Part shown: one piece after another, positions 14,257 through 20,558 of the stretch | How the letters are laid out: the number at the start of each line of letters is the position of its first letter | Position numbering within the stretch: the first letter of the stretch is position 1 | Assembly: GCA_038125725.1 (NCBI GenBank) | Contig: JAYPEK010000061.1 | Span: 1-20,558 of the forward strand | Reading direction: 5' to 3' | From: TMED8 sp038125725 | Lineage (GTDB): Bacteria > Pseudomonadota > Alphaproteobacteria > Rhodospirillales > Casp-alpha2 | DNA: 20,558 bases | The notes under the pieces: generated by a model | Database searches by the model: none | What the model saw: the letters and a program-made list of their open reading frames with translations, nothing else | What the model was told of the DNA's origin: nothing | Translations under genes and position numbers: made by a program

Positions 14257-15453
14257 ATGACCGAACCGCGATCGATCGTCTTGTGCCGCGATTGCCTGGA
14301 TCTCTCCGTCGGCAGCTATGAGACCTGTCCGGCCTGTGGATCGGTACGCATTATCCAGCATGCGGAACTGGACCGGCTGCATATCGCGCATATCGATTGC
14401 GATGCCTTCTACGCCAGCGTCGAAAAGCGCGACGACCCCAGCCTTAAGGACAAGCCGCTGATCGTCGGGCATCCGGGCGGGCGCGGCGTGGTGACGACCG
14501 CCTGTTACATCGCGCGCAAGTTCGGGCCGCGTTCGGCGATGCCCATGTTCAAGGCGCTGGAGCTTTGTCCGCAGGCGGTGGTGATTCCCCCCAATATGGC
14601 CAAGTACAAGGCCGTCAGCGACCAAATCCGGGCGATCTTCCGCGCCGCCACGCCGCTGATCCAGCCCGTGTCCCTGGACGAGGCCTACCTGGATCTCTCC
14701 GATGACGCCCGCGCCGAATTGGAACCCGCCGCCGACGGTCCGCCGGCCGTCGCCTTGGCCGAGGTCGCCCGCCGGATCGAGCGCGAGGTCGGCATCACCG
14801 TCTCCATCGGGCTCTCGCACAACAAGTTCCTGGCCAAGCTGGCTTCCGACCTAGAGAAGCCGCGCGGCTATTCGGTGATCGGCGAGGCCGAGACCAAGAC
14901 TTTCCTGGCGCCTTTGCCGGTGCGCAAGATCAACGGTGTCGGCGAGGTGACGGCCAGGAAGCTCACCGACCTCGGCATCGAGACCATCGGCCACCTGCAG
15001 GAATTGCCGGAGGCCGAACTGGTCGGGCTGTTCGGCAAGTTCGGCCGCCAGTTGGCCGGCTACGCCCAGGGGCTGGATGCGCGCAAGGTGTCCTCCGGCG
15101 GGCCGACCAAGAGTGTCTCCGCCGAAACCACCTTCGCCCAGGACATCAACAGCGCCGATGCACTTCTTGCTGCCGTGACGCCGCTCTGTGCGCGGGTGGC
15201 GGAGCGCTTGGTGCGTGGTGGATATGCCGGCGGCACCGTCGTCCTGAAGCTCAAGACCCAGGACTTCAAGCTGCTGACCCGCAACCGCCAGCTTGCCAAC
15301 CCGACCCAGCAGGCCGAAGTCATCCTCGCGTGTGCCCGCGACCTGATCGAGCGCGAGGCCGATGGCCGCTACTTCCGCCTCATCGGTATCGGCGTCAGCG
15401 ATATCGCGCCAGCCGCCGAAGCCGATCCGCCGGACCTGTTCACGGGATTATGA
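14257..15453 (+). CDS. dinB: DNA polymerase IV with N-terminal zinc-type CxxC extension
   Basis: A 398-residue Y-family translesion polymerase. The palm motifs are intact: HIDCDAFYASVEKR (catalytic Asp47, with the steric-gate Phe-Tyr) and SLDEAYLD (Asp141, Glu142). SIGLSHNKFLAKLASDLEKP, the helix-hairpin-helix in VRKINGVGEVTARKL and the little-finger domain to about residue 370 follow. Before the catalytic core sit four cysteines, Cys10/Cys13 and Cys24/Cys27, which look like a small zinc ribbon. From memory this extension is usual in alphaproteobacterial DinB. The C-terminus lacks a clear beta-clamp motif that I can point to with certainty. The ATG follows GGTGGGGC. An SOS box in front suggests DNA-damage control. 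Confidence 0.92.
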   Translation: MTEPRSIVLCRDCLDLSVGSYETCPACGSVRIIQHAELDRLHIAHIDCDAFYASVEKRDDPSLKDKPLIVGHPGGRGVVTTACYIARKFGPRSAMPMFKALELCPQAVVIPPNMAKYKAVSDQIRAIFRAATPLIQPVSLDEAYLDLSDDARAELEPAADGPPAVALAEVARRIEREVGITVSIGLSHNKFLAKLASDLEKPRGYSVIGEAETKTFLAPLPVRKINGVGEVTARKLTDLGIETIGHLQELPEAELVGLFGKFGRQLAGYAQGLDARKVSSGGPTKSVSAETTFAQDINSADALLAAVTPLCARVAERLVRGGYAGGTVVLKLKTQDFKLLTRNRQLANPTQQAEVILACARDLIEREADGRYFRLIGIGVSDIAPAAEADPPDLFTGL

Positions 15454-15521
15454 TCGCCCCTCCCGTGGTGTTTTGGACCGATCGGTTCCATAATCCGATC
15501 TCCAATCAGCAAGGAGATCCC

Positions 15522-16076
15522 ATGTCCTATTTCAATCACGTGATTCCCCGCCAACCCGTCCCGTCGCTGGAACTGCCGTTGGTCGGCGGCGGCACCTGGT
15601 CGTTGGCCGAGCAGCGGCCTGAGAACTTCACCATGGTGGTGTTCTACCGCGGCTACCATTGCCCGATCTGCTCGCGCTACCTTGGCGATCTCAATCGCAA
15701 GGCCCAGAAGTTCGCGGACCTCGGCGTCAACATTGTCGTCGCGTCCTCCGACGGCGCCGAGCGCGGCGAGCGGGCGAAGGCGGAGTAGGAACTCGATGCC
15801 ATCGACGTCGCCTACGGCGTCGAACTCGACAAGGCCCGCGCGTGGGGGCTCTACATTTCCACCTCAAAGGGCGAGACCTCGACCGGCGTGATGGAACCCG
15901 ACATGTTCATCGAGCCGGCGCTCTACCTGATCCGCCCGGACGGCACGCTCTACTTCGGCACCGTCCAGACCATGCCATTCGCCCGGCCGTCATTCGCCGA
16001 AATCCTGGCCGCTGTCGGGAAGGTGGTGGAGACCGGCTACCCGGCACGTGGCGAGGTTGTTTCCGTCGCCGGATGA
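15522..16076 (+). pseudogene. Peroxiredoxin-like (AhpC/TSA) gene interrupted by one in-frame TAG
   Basis: Translation starts at ATG 15522 behind a strong AAGGAG. The reading frame gives a thioredoxin-fold protein with VVFYRGYHCPICSRY (Cys47, Cys50). At codon 89 (15786-15788) it meets TAG. The same frame then continues without any other stop for 95 codons to TGA at 16074-16076, and the continuation still reads like the family (ARAWGLYIST, LIRPDGTLYFGTVQTMPFARP). From memory, related proteins have Trp at this point (AKAxW), so a single TGG to TAG change explains it. The upstream half alone (88 residues) keeps the cysteines but lacks half the fold. A sequencing error or readthrough is possible. 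Spacing from dinB is 68 bp. Confidence 0.8.
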
Positions 16077-16182
16077 GGCCGATGAGCCTATAGGGTCCAG
16101 TTGATATTGTAAGTCGACGGTGATGGCCGACACAGCTTGACCCTCCTTACCTGATATGTCTCCCGCCATACGGACGTAATCA

Positions 16183-16197
16183 TTCAATCCGATTGAA
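16183..16197. promoter_or_regulatory. 15-bp palindrome before the Sel1 lipoprotein gene
   Basis: TTCAATC (16183-16189) and GATTGAA (16191-16197) are perfect inverted repeats around one central base. The site ends 10 bp before the ATG at 16208 and touches the ribosome-binding sequence, so a bound protein or a small RNA hairpin there could reduce expression. No known regulator is recognised. Confidence 0.35.
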
Positions 16198-16207
16198 GGC
16201 AGGCGAC

Positions 16208-17089
16208 ATGAATAAAAGGCGGGTTTGCAAATCAGCTGTTGCGGCATTGGCCCTTGTTGGTCTCGCCGCGTGCGTGGAAACGGCGGGATTCGGTGCGCCG
16301 CCGGCTGTCCGTAACGACCTAGCCCGCGCGGAGGCCGACGATGCCAACGCGCAATACCGGCTGGGCATCCGATACACCAACGGCCAGAGCGTCGAGCAGG
16401 ACTATGCAGCGGCAACCCGATGGTTCGTGAAGGCGGCATCCCTGGGCCATGCCGACGCGAGTTACATGGCCGGCATCAACCTCTATACCGGCCGGGGCGC
16501 GGGGGTCGATTTCCCGCGTGCGCTCGCAATGTTCCGCGATGCCGCCCGGAAAGGGCACATGCAGGCACGTTATCAGTTGGGCGACGCCTATGCGAACGGG
16601 CGGGGGGCGCCCAAGAATCTGGCCTGGGCGGCAAGATGGTACGAACAGGCCGCGCGCCAGGGCCATGCGGCGGCGATGATGGCCTTCGGTGTCATGCGGG
16701 CCAGCGGGTTGGGTGTTGCCAAGGATGCGCTCGACGCCTGGGTTTGGTTGGAACTTGCGGCGCGCCGCGCGGAGCCGCAAGCCGCCCAGGTTCTGGATCG
16801 TGTCGCCAAGGGGCTTGCGGCCACTCAATTGGCCGACGGCCGCCGGCGGGCGGATGGTTGGAAACCTGAATCGATCGCCTTGCCGGCCGATACCGCGACG
16901 CTGCGCTTCGTCCAGCACGCGCTGAATCAAATCGGTTTGGCCGCAGGTCCCGAAGACGGTGTTGCCGGGCCGCAAACCCGGCGCGCCGTCCTTGCCTATC
17001 AGGCCGGCAAAGGGTTGGCGGTTACAGGGGATGTAAGCGACCGGCTGACCGAGGCGCTGGTTGCCCAGACCGCCTCGGCCACCGAATAG
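16208..17089 (+). CDS. Sel1-repeat lipoprotein with C-terminal peptidoglycan-binding domain
   Basis: A 293-residue exported protein. The signal ends in a lipobox LAAC, so Cys22 should be lipidated. Four Sel1/TPR-like repeats of about 36 residues follow (roughly 46-189), each with the A.Y.LG..Y..G.G...D...A..W...AA..GH pattern. Residues about 230-287 resemble a PG_binding_1 domain (LRFVQHALNQIGLAAGPEDGVAGPQTRRAVLAYQ). It is probably anchored in a membrane and touches the cell wall; Sel1 repeats usually mediate protein contacts. ATG 16208 follows AAGGCAGG; the in-frame TTG at 16193 is less likely. The gene is convergent with its 3' neighbour, 16 bp away. The exact role is unknown. Confidence 0.85.
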   Translation: MNKRRVCKSAVAALALVGLAACVETAGFGAPPAVRNDLARAEADDANAQYRLGIRYTNGQSVEQDYAAATRWFVKAASLGHADASYMAGINLYTGRGAGVDFPRALAMFRDAARKGHMQARYQLGDAYANGRGAPKNLAWAARWYEQAARQGHAAAMMAFGVMRASGLGVAKDALDAWVWLELAARRAEPQAAQVLDRVAKGLAATQLADGRRRADGWKPESIALPADTATLRFVQHALNQIGLAAGPEDGVAGPQTRRAVLAYQAGKGLAVTGDVSDRLTEALVAQTASATE

Positions 17090-17105
17090 TCACGCCTCAA
17101 CGCTG

Positions 17106-18062
17106 CTATTGCCCTAGCAGATTGTTGACCGCTGCCGCGACGGCGTCGTTGGTACCTTTGTTGGCGGCATCCGACAGGGCTTCGGCCTCGGCTTCCGCTG
17201 CCGCACTGACGGCGGCTTCGGCTTCCGTGGTTTGTTCCGCGAAGCTTGCCGCCTCCGCTTCCGACTGTTGAGCCTGCGCCTCGGCTTCCGCCGCAGATTG
17301 CGCGGCCGCTTCCGCTTCCGCCGTGGCCGCTTCCGCGGCCGCCGTTGCCTCGGCTGCCGCGGCTGCCGCCGCTTCGGCCGCCGCCTGTGCCGCGGTGTCT
17401 GTCGGATTGGCTTCCGCCACCGCTGCCGCGGCTTCAGCTTCCGCCGCCGCCGCTTCCGCTTCAGCGGTGGCCGTCGCCGCCGCGGCCTGTGCCGCTTCAG
17501 CGTCGGTTTCCGCCTGCGTAGCCGCCGCCTGCGCATCGGCTAGCGCCGCTAGCGTCGTCGCGACGGCTTCCGTCACGGCGGTCTGTTGGGCCTCCAGGCT
17601 CGCCAGCGCATCGGCCGCGGTTTGTGTCGCAGCGACTGCGTCGGCGTAGGCCGCGACCAGGCCGACCCTCGAGTTCGGCGCCGCATTCGCCAACGCCGTC
17701 GGCGATGCATGGGCCGCGTTCACGGCGCCGAGCGCGCTCGCCACGGCACCGTGATTGTTGCCTTTGTTGCCGCCGGCATTGCCGTTTCCATTTCCGTTGC
17801 CGCCCGCGTTGGCGCTGGCGCCGTTGGCGTTGCCATTGCCGCCGCCATTGCCGCCGCCGTTTCCACCGCCGCCGCCATTGCCGCCACCGTTTCCACCACC
17901 GCCGCCGTTGCCGCCGCCGTTTCCACCGCCATTGCCGCCTTTTGCCTGCGCGCTGACCTGGGCCAGGCTCAGATCATCGACCACAAGGGCATAGGGTAGG
18001 GCAATCAGTGCCGTGGCCAGTGCCGCCGTGAGGGCTGTTTTCATGAAAAATTGTGACTTCAT
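17106..18062 (-). CDS. Secreted low-complexity protein: Gly/Asn repeats plus Ala/Glu-rich region
   Basis: A 318-residue protein of no known function. An N-terminal signal or membrane helix (TALTAALATALIALPYALVV, 9-28) leads to an NGGG/NGGGGG repeat block (about 42-77) and an Asn/Gly-rich stretch. A conserved-looking motif around 104-143 contains ALGAVNAAHASP and ANAAPNSRVG. From about 150 to 305 it is almost only Ala, Glu, Thr and Gln (EAEAAAAEAEAAAA-like), likely one long helix or coiled coil. The tail is VAAAVNNLLGQ. The central motif recalls uncharacterised alphaproteobacterial proteins I have seen, but I cannot name the family. The ATG follows GGGAGA. A structural or surface role is a guess. 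Confidence 0.75.
   Translation of the reverse strand: MKSQFFMKTALTAALATALIALPYALVVDDLSLAQVSAQAKGGNGGGNGGGNGGGGGNGGGNGGGGGNGGGNGGGNGNANGASANAGGNGNGNGNAGGNKGNNHGAVASALGAVNAAHASPTALANAAPNSRVGLVAAYADAVAATQTAADALASLEAQQTAVTEAVATTLAALADAQAAATQAETDAEAAQAAAATATAEAEAAAAEAEAAAAVAEANPTDTAAQAAAEAAAAAAAEATAAAEAATAEAEAAAQSAAEAEAQAQQSEAEAASFAEQTTEAEAAVSAAAEAEAEALSDAANKGTNDAVAAAVNNLLGQ
17163..17570 (-). repeat. Ala/Glu-rich low-complexity coding repeat
   Basis: The coding DNA here is a degenerate run of Ala and Glu codons, giving imperfect AEAEAAA units rather than an exact tandem array. It encodes the predicted long helix of the secreted protein. The opposite strand shows long spurious open frames because of the biased composition. 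Confidence 0.6.
17832..17939 (-). repeat. Imperfect tandem repeat encoding (NGGG)n
   Basis: About 108 bp of near-repeating 12- and 18-bp units (on the plus strand forms of CCGCCGCCATTGCCG and CCACCGTTTCCACC) encode NGGG and NGGGGG blocks. Such repeats change length easily by slippage, so copy number may differ between strains. Confidence 0.7.
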
Positions 18063-18174
18063 CGTCGGTCTCCCGTGATTTCAGTCCCGACTCCCACTTT
18101 CGTACAATGGTATTCTAACCTCGCCGGGGCGGCTTGGCTATGATGGGGGTCACAGTCCGCGAAAGGGAGCGGTA

Positions 18175-19149
18175 TCAGCCGACGTCGTCGAGCCAGCTCT
18201 GCACCAGCCAGCGCGCGATGGAATCGCGCCTCGGCAGGCGCGGCTGGTCGGCGCCGGCCTGGTCCCACTCGACGAAGGCCGAGACCTCTTCCTTGGTGAA
18301 CCAGCGCGCGTCGGCGATCTCATTGGGATCGCAGGTGATCTCGGTGGTCGACGCGGTGGCGCGGAAGCCGAGCATCAGCGACGACGGGAACGGCCAGGGC
18401 TGCGACGCCATGTAGCGCACGTCGGCGACGCGAACGTCGACACCGACCTCCTCCTTGACCTCGCGGGCGACGGCTTCCTCCAGGCTCTCGCCGGGTTCGA
18501 CGAAGCCGGCGAGCGTCGAGTAGAGCGGGAACTCCCAGCGCCCGGAGCGGCCCAACAGGCAGCGGGGCGGCGTCGTGGCGTTGCCCGGGTGCTCGACCAG
18601 CATGATCACGGCGGGGTCGGTGCGCGGGAAGCTCGGCCGCTCGCAGCCGGGGTTGGTGCACATGCGCACATGGCCGCCCTCGCGGCTTTCCGTCGGCGCG
18701 CCGCAGCGTCCGCAGTAGCGATGCGTGCGGTGCCAGAACGCCAGGCCGCGGGCGTAAGCCAAGAGGCCGGCCTCGTCGCGCGGGATCAGCCAGCCGAGCT
18801 TGCGCAGATCGACGAAAGACCCACCTTCGCCGGCGAGCGTCATGGCGTCCTGCTCGTCCATGTGGCTCAAGTCGGCGCCGAACAGCGGCAGCCCCTCGTC
18901 GTCGAGGCCGAGGAACACCAGCTCGTCCGCCGCTTTCGCCAGGCCCGGTGCGTCTTCGCGCTTGGGCAGGAGCGCGCGCGGTCCGTCCGCCGCCTCGGTG
19001 ACCAGGCTCATGTTACGCCACACGGCGACGATGCGCCCGCGGCCATCGCGCCGCTTGAACGCGAGCCAGGCCTCGTCCTTGCGGTTGAGGCTGGCGCGGT
19101 CGAGGCTGACGCCGGTGTAGATGAGCGATGAGAGGTCGGGATCAGTCAT
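18175..19149 (-). CDS. nudC: NADH pyrophosphatase / NAD-cap hydrolase
   Basis: A 324-residue Nudix hydrolase that splits NAD(H) to NMN(H) and AMP and, in E. coli, removes NAD caps from RNA. After an N-terminal domain comes a four-cysteine zinc site, YCGRCG (Cys146, Cys149) and MCTNPGC (Cys164, Cys169). The Nudix box is GFVEPGESLEEAVAREVKEE (from residue 215, ending EVGV). SQPWPFP (249-255) is the NudC-specific motif. All expected elements are intact and the length is normal for alphaproteobacteria. ATG 19149 is preferred over an in-frame TTG at 19188 because the longer N-terminus adds nothing family-like; ribosome-binding sequence is weak. It is divergent from the lipoprotein gene at 19275. 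Confidence 0.93.
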   Translation of the reverse strand: MTDPDLSSLIYTGVSLDRASLNRKDEAWLAFKRRDGRGRIVAVWRNMSLVTEAADGPRALLPKREDAPGLAKAADELVFLGLDDEGLPLFGADLSHMDEQDAMTLAGEGGSFVDLRKLGWLIPRDEAGLLAYARGLAFWHRTHRYCGRCGAPTESREGGHVRMCTNPGCERPSFPRTDPAVIMLVEHPGNATTPPRCLLGRSGRWEFPLYSTLAGFVEPGESLEEAVAREVKEEVGVDVRVADVRYMASQPWPFPSSLMLGFRATASTTEITCDPNEIADARWFTKEEVSAFVEWDQAGADQPRLPRRDSIARWLVQSWLDDVG

Positions 19150-19203
19150 GGCGGCAAGTTGGCACAGCCGGCGCCCCGCGGCAACCAATGGCGCTGGGAA
19201 ATG

Positions 19204-19230
19204 TTGTCAGCCGGGGATTCGTTGTAAATT
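19204..19230 (+). promoter_or_regulatory. Weak promoter candidate for the lipoprotein gene
   Basis: TTGTCA at 19204-19209 is a good -35. The possible -10 hexamers are only fair: TAAATT at 19225-19230 gives a short 15-bp spacer, and AATTAA two bases on gives 17. The site is in the 125-bp divergent region between nudC and the lipoprotein gene. Confidence 0.3.
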
Positions 19231-19274
19231 AAGCGATTCGCGGCGTTTGCCCGCCCGCCGGAGACGGATTTCGA

Positions 19275-19865
19275 ATGCCGAAGACGCCCCCTCAGTTCCT
19301 GCGACCCGCACTGCTGGCGGCGGCGCTTATGCTGGGCGGCTGCGAGTCGCTGCCGACCCTGAGCGAATTGAGCGCCGCGCTGCCGGGGCTGCCGGGCTTC
19401 GGCGCGTTGCCCAAGTTCTCCTTCATCGACCGGCTTTCCGGGGCGCGCACCTGCGCCAGCGTCGACGAGGATGACGTCCGCCAGGTCAACTGGACCCGCG
19501 TGCCGGAGGTCAACATGCGGGTGCGGGCCGGCGAGTTCGAGCCGATGATCGTGCAGTTGAAGCAGGGCTGGCCCTACAAGTTCAACATCCGCAACCGCGA
19601 CGACGAGGCGCGCATTTTCGCCGCCGACGCGTTCTTCGCCAACATGGCGGTGATCCGCATCACCATCGACGGCAAGCGCCAGGACGAGACCTGCGTCGCC
19701 AAGATCCGCATTCCGGCCAAGAAATCTGCGGAGCTGCGCCTGGTGGCGGCGCGCGACGGCCGCTACGAGTTCGAGGACACGGCAATCCCGGTGGTCGGCC
19801 TGTTTTCGCACGGCGCCAACGGCCTGATTATCGTCGAGGAACGCTTCGGCGTCCGCTATCAGTAG
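19275..19865 (+). CDS. Putative lipoprotein with cupredoxin-like domain
   Basis: A 196-residue exported protein. PALLAAALMLGGC is a lipoprotein signal with lipobox LGGC, so Cys23 should be lipidated. After a Leu/Pro-rich linker, residues about 78-190 look like a cupredoxin-type beta barrel (MRVRAGEFEPMIVQLKQGWP, YKFNIRNRDDEARIFAADAF, then KIRIPAKKSAELRLVAARDG and YEFEDTAIP). The usual copper ligand set (His, Cys, His, Met close together near the C-terminus) is not apparent; Cys60 and Cys140 could form a disulfide. So it may be a cupredoxin fold without type-1 copper. ATG 19275 follows GGAGACGGA. Function is unknown. Confidence 0.75.
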   Translation: MPKTPPQFLRPALLAAALMLGGCESLPTLSELSAALPGLPGFGALPKFSFIDRLSGARTCASVDEDDVRQVNWTRVPEVNMRVRAGEFEPMIVQLKQGWPYKFNIRNRDDEARIFAADAFFANMAVIRITIDGKRQDETCVAKIRIPAKKSAELRLVAARDGRYEFEDTAIPVVGLFSHGANGLIIVEERFGVRYQ

Positions 19866-19894
19866 CTCCATCGCGATATACCTCCGCTTCTGTC

Positions 19895-19924
19895 TTGGTT
19901 TCTCCGGCCGCGCCCTGATATAGT
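19895..19924 (+). promoter_or_regulatory. Promoter of the SRP RNA gene
   Basis: TATAGT at 19919-19924 lies about 8 bp before the predicted 5' end of the RNA, which is correct for a start at 19932. The -35 is TTGGTT at 19895-19900 with an 18-bp spacer. A GC-rich discriminator (GCGCCCC) follows the -10, as is common for stable RNA genes under growth-rate control. Confidence 0.55.
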
Positions 19925-19931
19925 GCGCCCC

Positions 19932-20027
19932 GGAAGGTTGGCGCCGGACGGGCTTCTCGCCAACCCGGTCAGGTCCGAGAGGAAGCAGCCGTAACGAGTT
20001 TCCGCCCGGGTCGGTGTCCAGCCTTCC
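19932..20027 (+). ncRNA. ffs: Signal recognition particle RNA, small bacterial type (4.5S)
   Basis: The conserved apical region is exact: GGTCAGGTCCG, then a GAGA tetraloop and GGAAGCAGCC (19968-19990), which binds Ffh. The ends pair: GGAAGG at 19932-19937 with CCTTCC at 20022-20027, giving a single long hairpin of about 96 nt. This RNA with Ffh targets nascent membrane proteins to the FtsY receptor. Its place directly before dnaX is a common bacterial arrangement. Exact ends are inferred from the closing stem. No clear T-run terminator follows, so transcription may continue into dnaX. Confidence 0.92.
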
Positions 20028-20067
20028 ACCTCGACCAGGGAGTCCACAAACAAAAGACCCGCGCCGC

Positions 20068-20558
20068 ATGAGCGATACCGAGCCAGCCGACGCCGCCCAA
20101 CCGCCATCGGACTCGGACTCTCTTTCCTCACCATCCCCCGCACCCGGCGACGACGCCTACCAGGTGCTGGCGCGCAAGTACCGCCCCACCACCTTCTCTG
20201 GCCTGATCGGCCAAGACGTGCTGGTGCGCACGCTCACCAACGCCTTCAAGACCGGCCGCCTGGCGCATGCCTTCGTCCTCACCGGCGTGCGCGGGGTCGG
20301 CAAAACCACCACCGCCCGCATCGTCGCCCGCGCGCTCAACTGCATCGGCCCGGACGGGCAGGGCGAGCCCACCACCGAGCCCTGCGGGGTCTGCGAGCAT
20401 TGCAAGGCCATCGCCCAGGACCGCCACGTGGACGTCCTGGAGATGGACGCCGCCAGCCGCACCGGCGTCGACGACATCCGCGAACTCATCGACGGCGTGC
20501 GCTACCGGCCGACCTCGGCGCGCTACAAGGTCTACATCATCGACGAAGTGCACATGCT
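20068..20558 (+). CDS. dnaX: DNA polymerase III subunits gamma/tau, 3' partial
   Basis: The first 163 codons of the clamp-loader ATPase. After a Ser/Pro/Asp-rich N-terminal tail of about 28 residues comes YQVLARKYRPTTFSGLIGQD, the family entry. Walker A is GVRGVGKT (73-80). The zinc site is Cys92, Cys106, Cys109, Cys112 (NCIGP to CGVCEHC). MDAASRTGVDDIRE and the Walker B IIDEVHM (157-163) follow, and the window ends there. The protein loads the beta clamp onto primed DNA in the replisome. Whether this gene uses programmed frameshifting to make gamma cannot be seen. The start ATG lacks an obvious ribosome-binding sequence and lies 40 bp after the SRP RNA. Confidence 0.95.
   Translation, partial: MSDTEPADAAQPPSDSDSLSSPSPAPGDDAYQVLARKYRPTTFSGLIGQDVLVRTLTNAFKTGRLAHAFVLTGVRGVGKTTTARIVARALNCIGPDGQGEPTTEPCGVCEHCKAIAQDRHVDVLEMDAASRTGVDDIRELIDGVRYRPTSARYKVYIIDEVHM

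Noticed and set aside
15659..16093. Frame-shifted Arg/Gly-rich open frame across the peroxiredoxin locus
   Set aside because: The family-like residues on both sides of the amber codon are in the other frame, so this is a shadow and not a frameshift product.
17832..17939. Possible CRISPR-like or tandem non-coding array
   Set aside because: The units are short, contiguous and in frame with a Gly/Asn protein repeat, with no unique spacers.
17232..17999. Plus-strand frames rich in Arg, Pro or Ala opposite the low-complexity gene
   Set aside because: They arise from the biased repeat codons. The minus-strand frame has a signal peptide, a good ribosome-binding site and a non-repetitive motif.

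Overview
The window looks like chromosome from a GC-rich alphaproteobacterium, most likely of the Rhodospirillales type. The evidence is the high-GC coding style, a small bacterial SRP RNA directly before dnaX, a dinB gene with the alphaproteobacterial N-terminal CxxC extension, and a GAAC-N7-GAAC LexA-type box in front of dinB. The placement rests on gene content and motifs, not on a phylogeny.

Layout. Positions 1-533 are the right end of an IS3-family insertion sequence, with a partial transposase and a terminal repeat. Positions 534-1070 are non-coding and hold a 128-bp element bounded by 31-nt imperfect inverted repeats, a strong sigma70-like promoter with no evident gene behind it, and foldable sequence. 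Next comes a two-gene minus-strand unit (ghrA-like dehydrogenase, then an M20 hydrolase) and, divergent from it, a PAS/zinc-motif protein followed by an FAD-dependent oxidoreductase. From 12439 down to 5315 the minus strand reads cytochrome c, hisN-type phosphatase, yejA, yejB, yejE, yejF. The last four form a complete peptide ABC importer.

From 12540 the plus strand carries kdsB (LPS Kdo activation), pheA (phenylalanine synthesis), dinB (translesion polymerase under an apparent SOS box), a peroxiredoxin-like gene broken by one in-frame amber codon, and a Sel1-repeat lipoprotein with a peptidoglycan-binding tail. A minus-strand gene for a secreted Gly/Asn-repeat plus Ala/Glu-rich protein and nudC follow. 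The plus strand then has a cupredoxin-like lipoprotein, the SRP RNA and the start of dnaX, which runs off the window.

Most of the window is housekeeping. The points most worth a second look are: (1) an M20 hydrolase that appears to have lost exactly the two private ligands of the second zinc site; (2) the peroxiredoxin amber codon, at a position where related proteins, from memory, carry Trp; (3) the palindromic element and orphan promoter with mutually exclusive hairpins next to the IS; (4) the low-complexity secreted protein; (5) the SOS box of dinB. I do not see a clear new defence or mobile system here.
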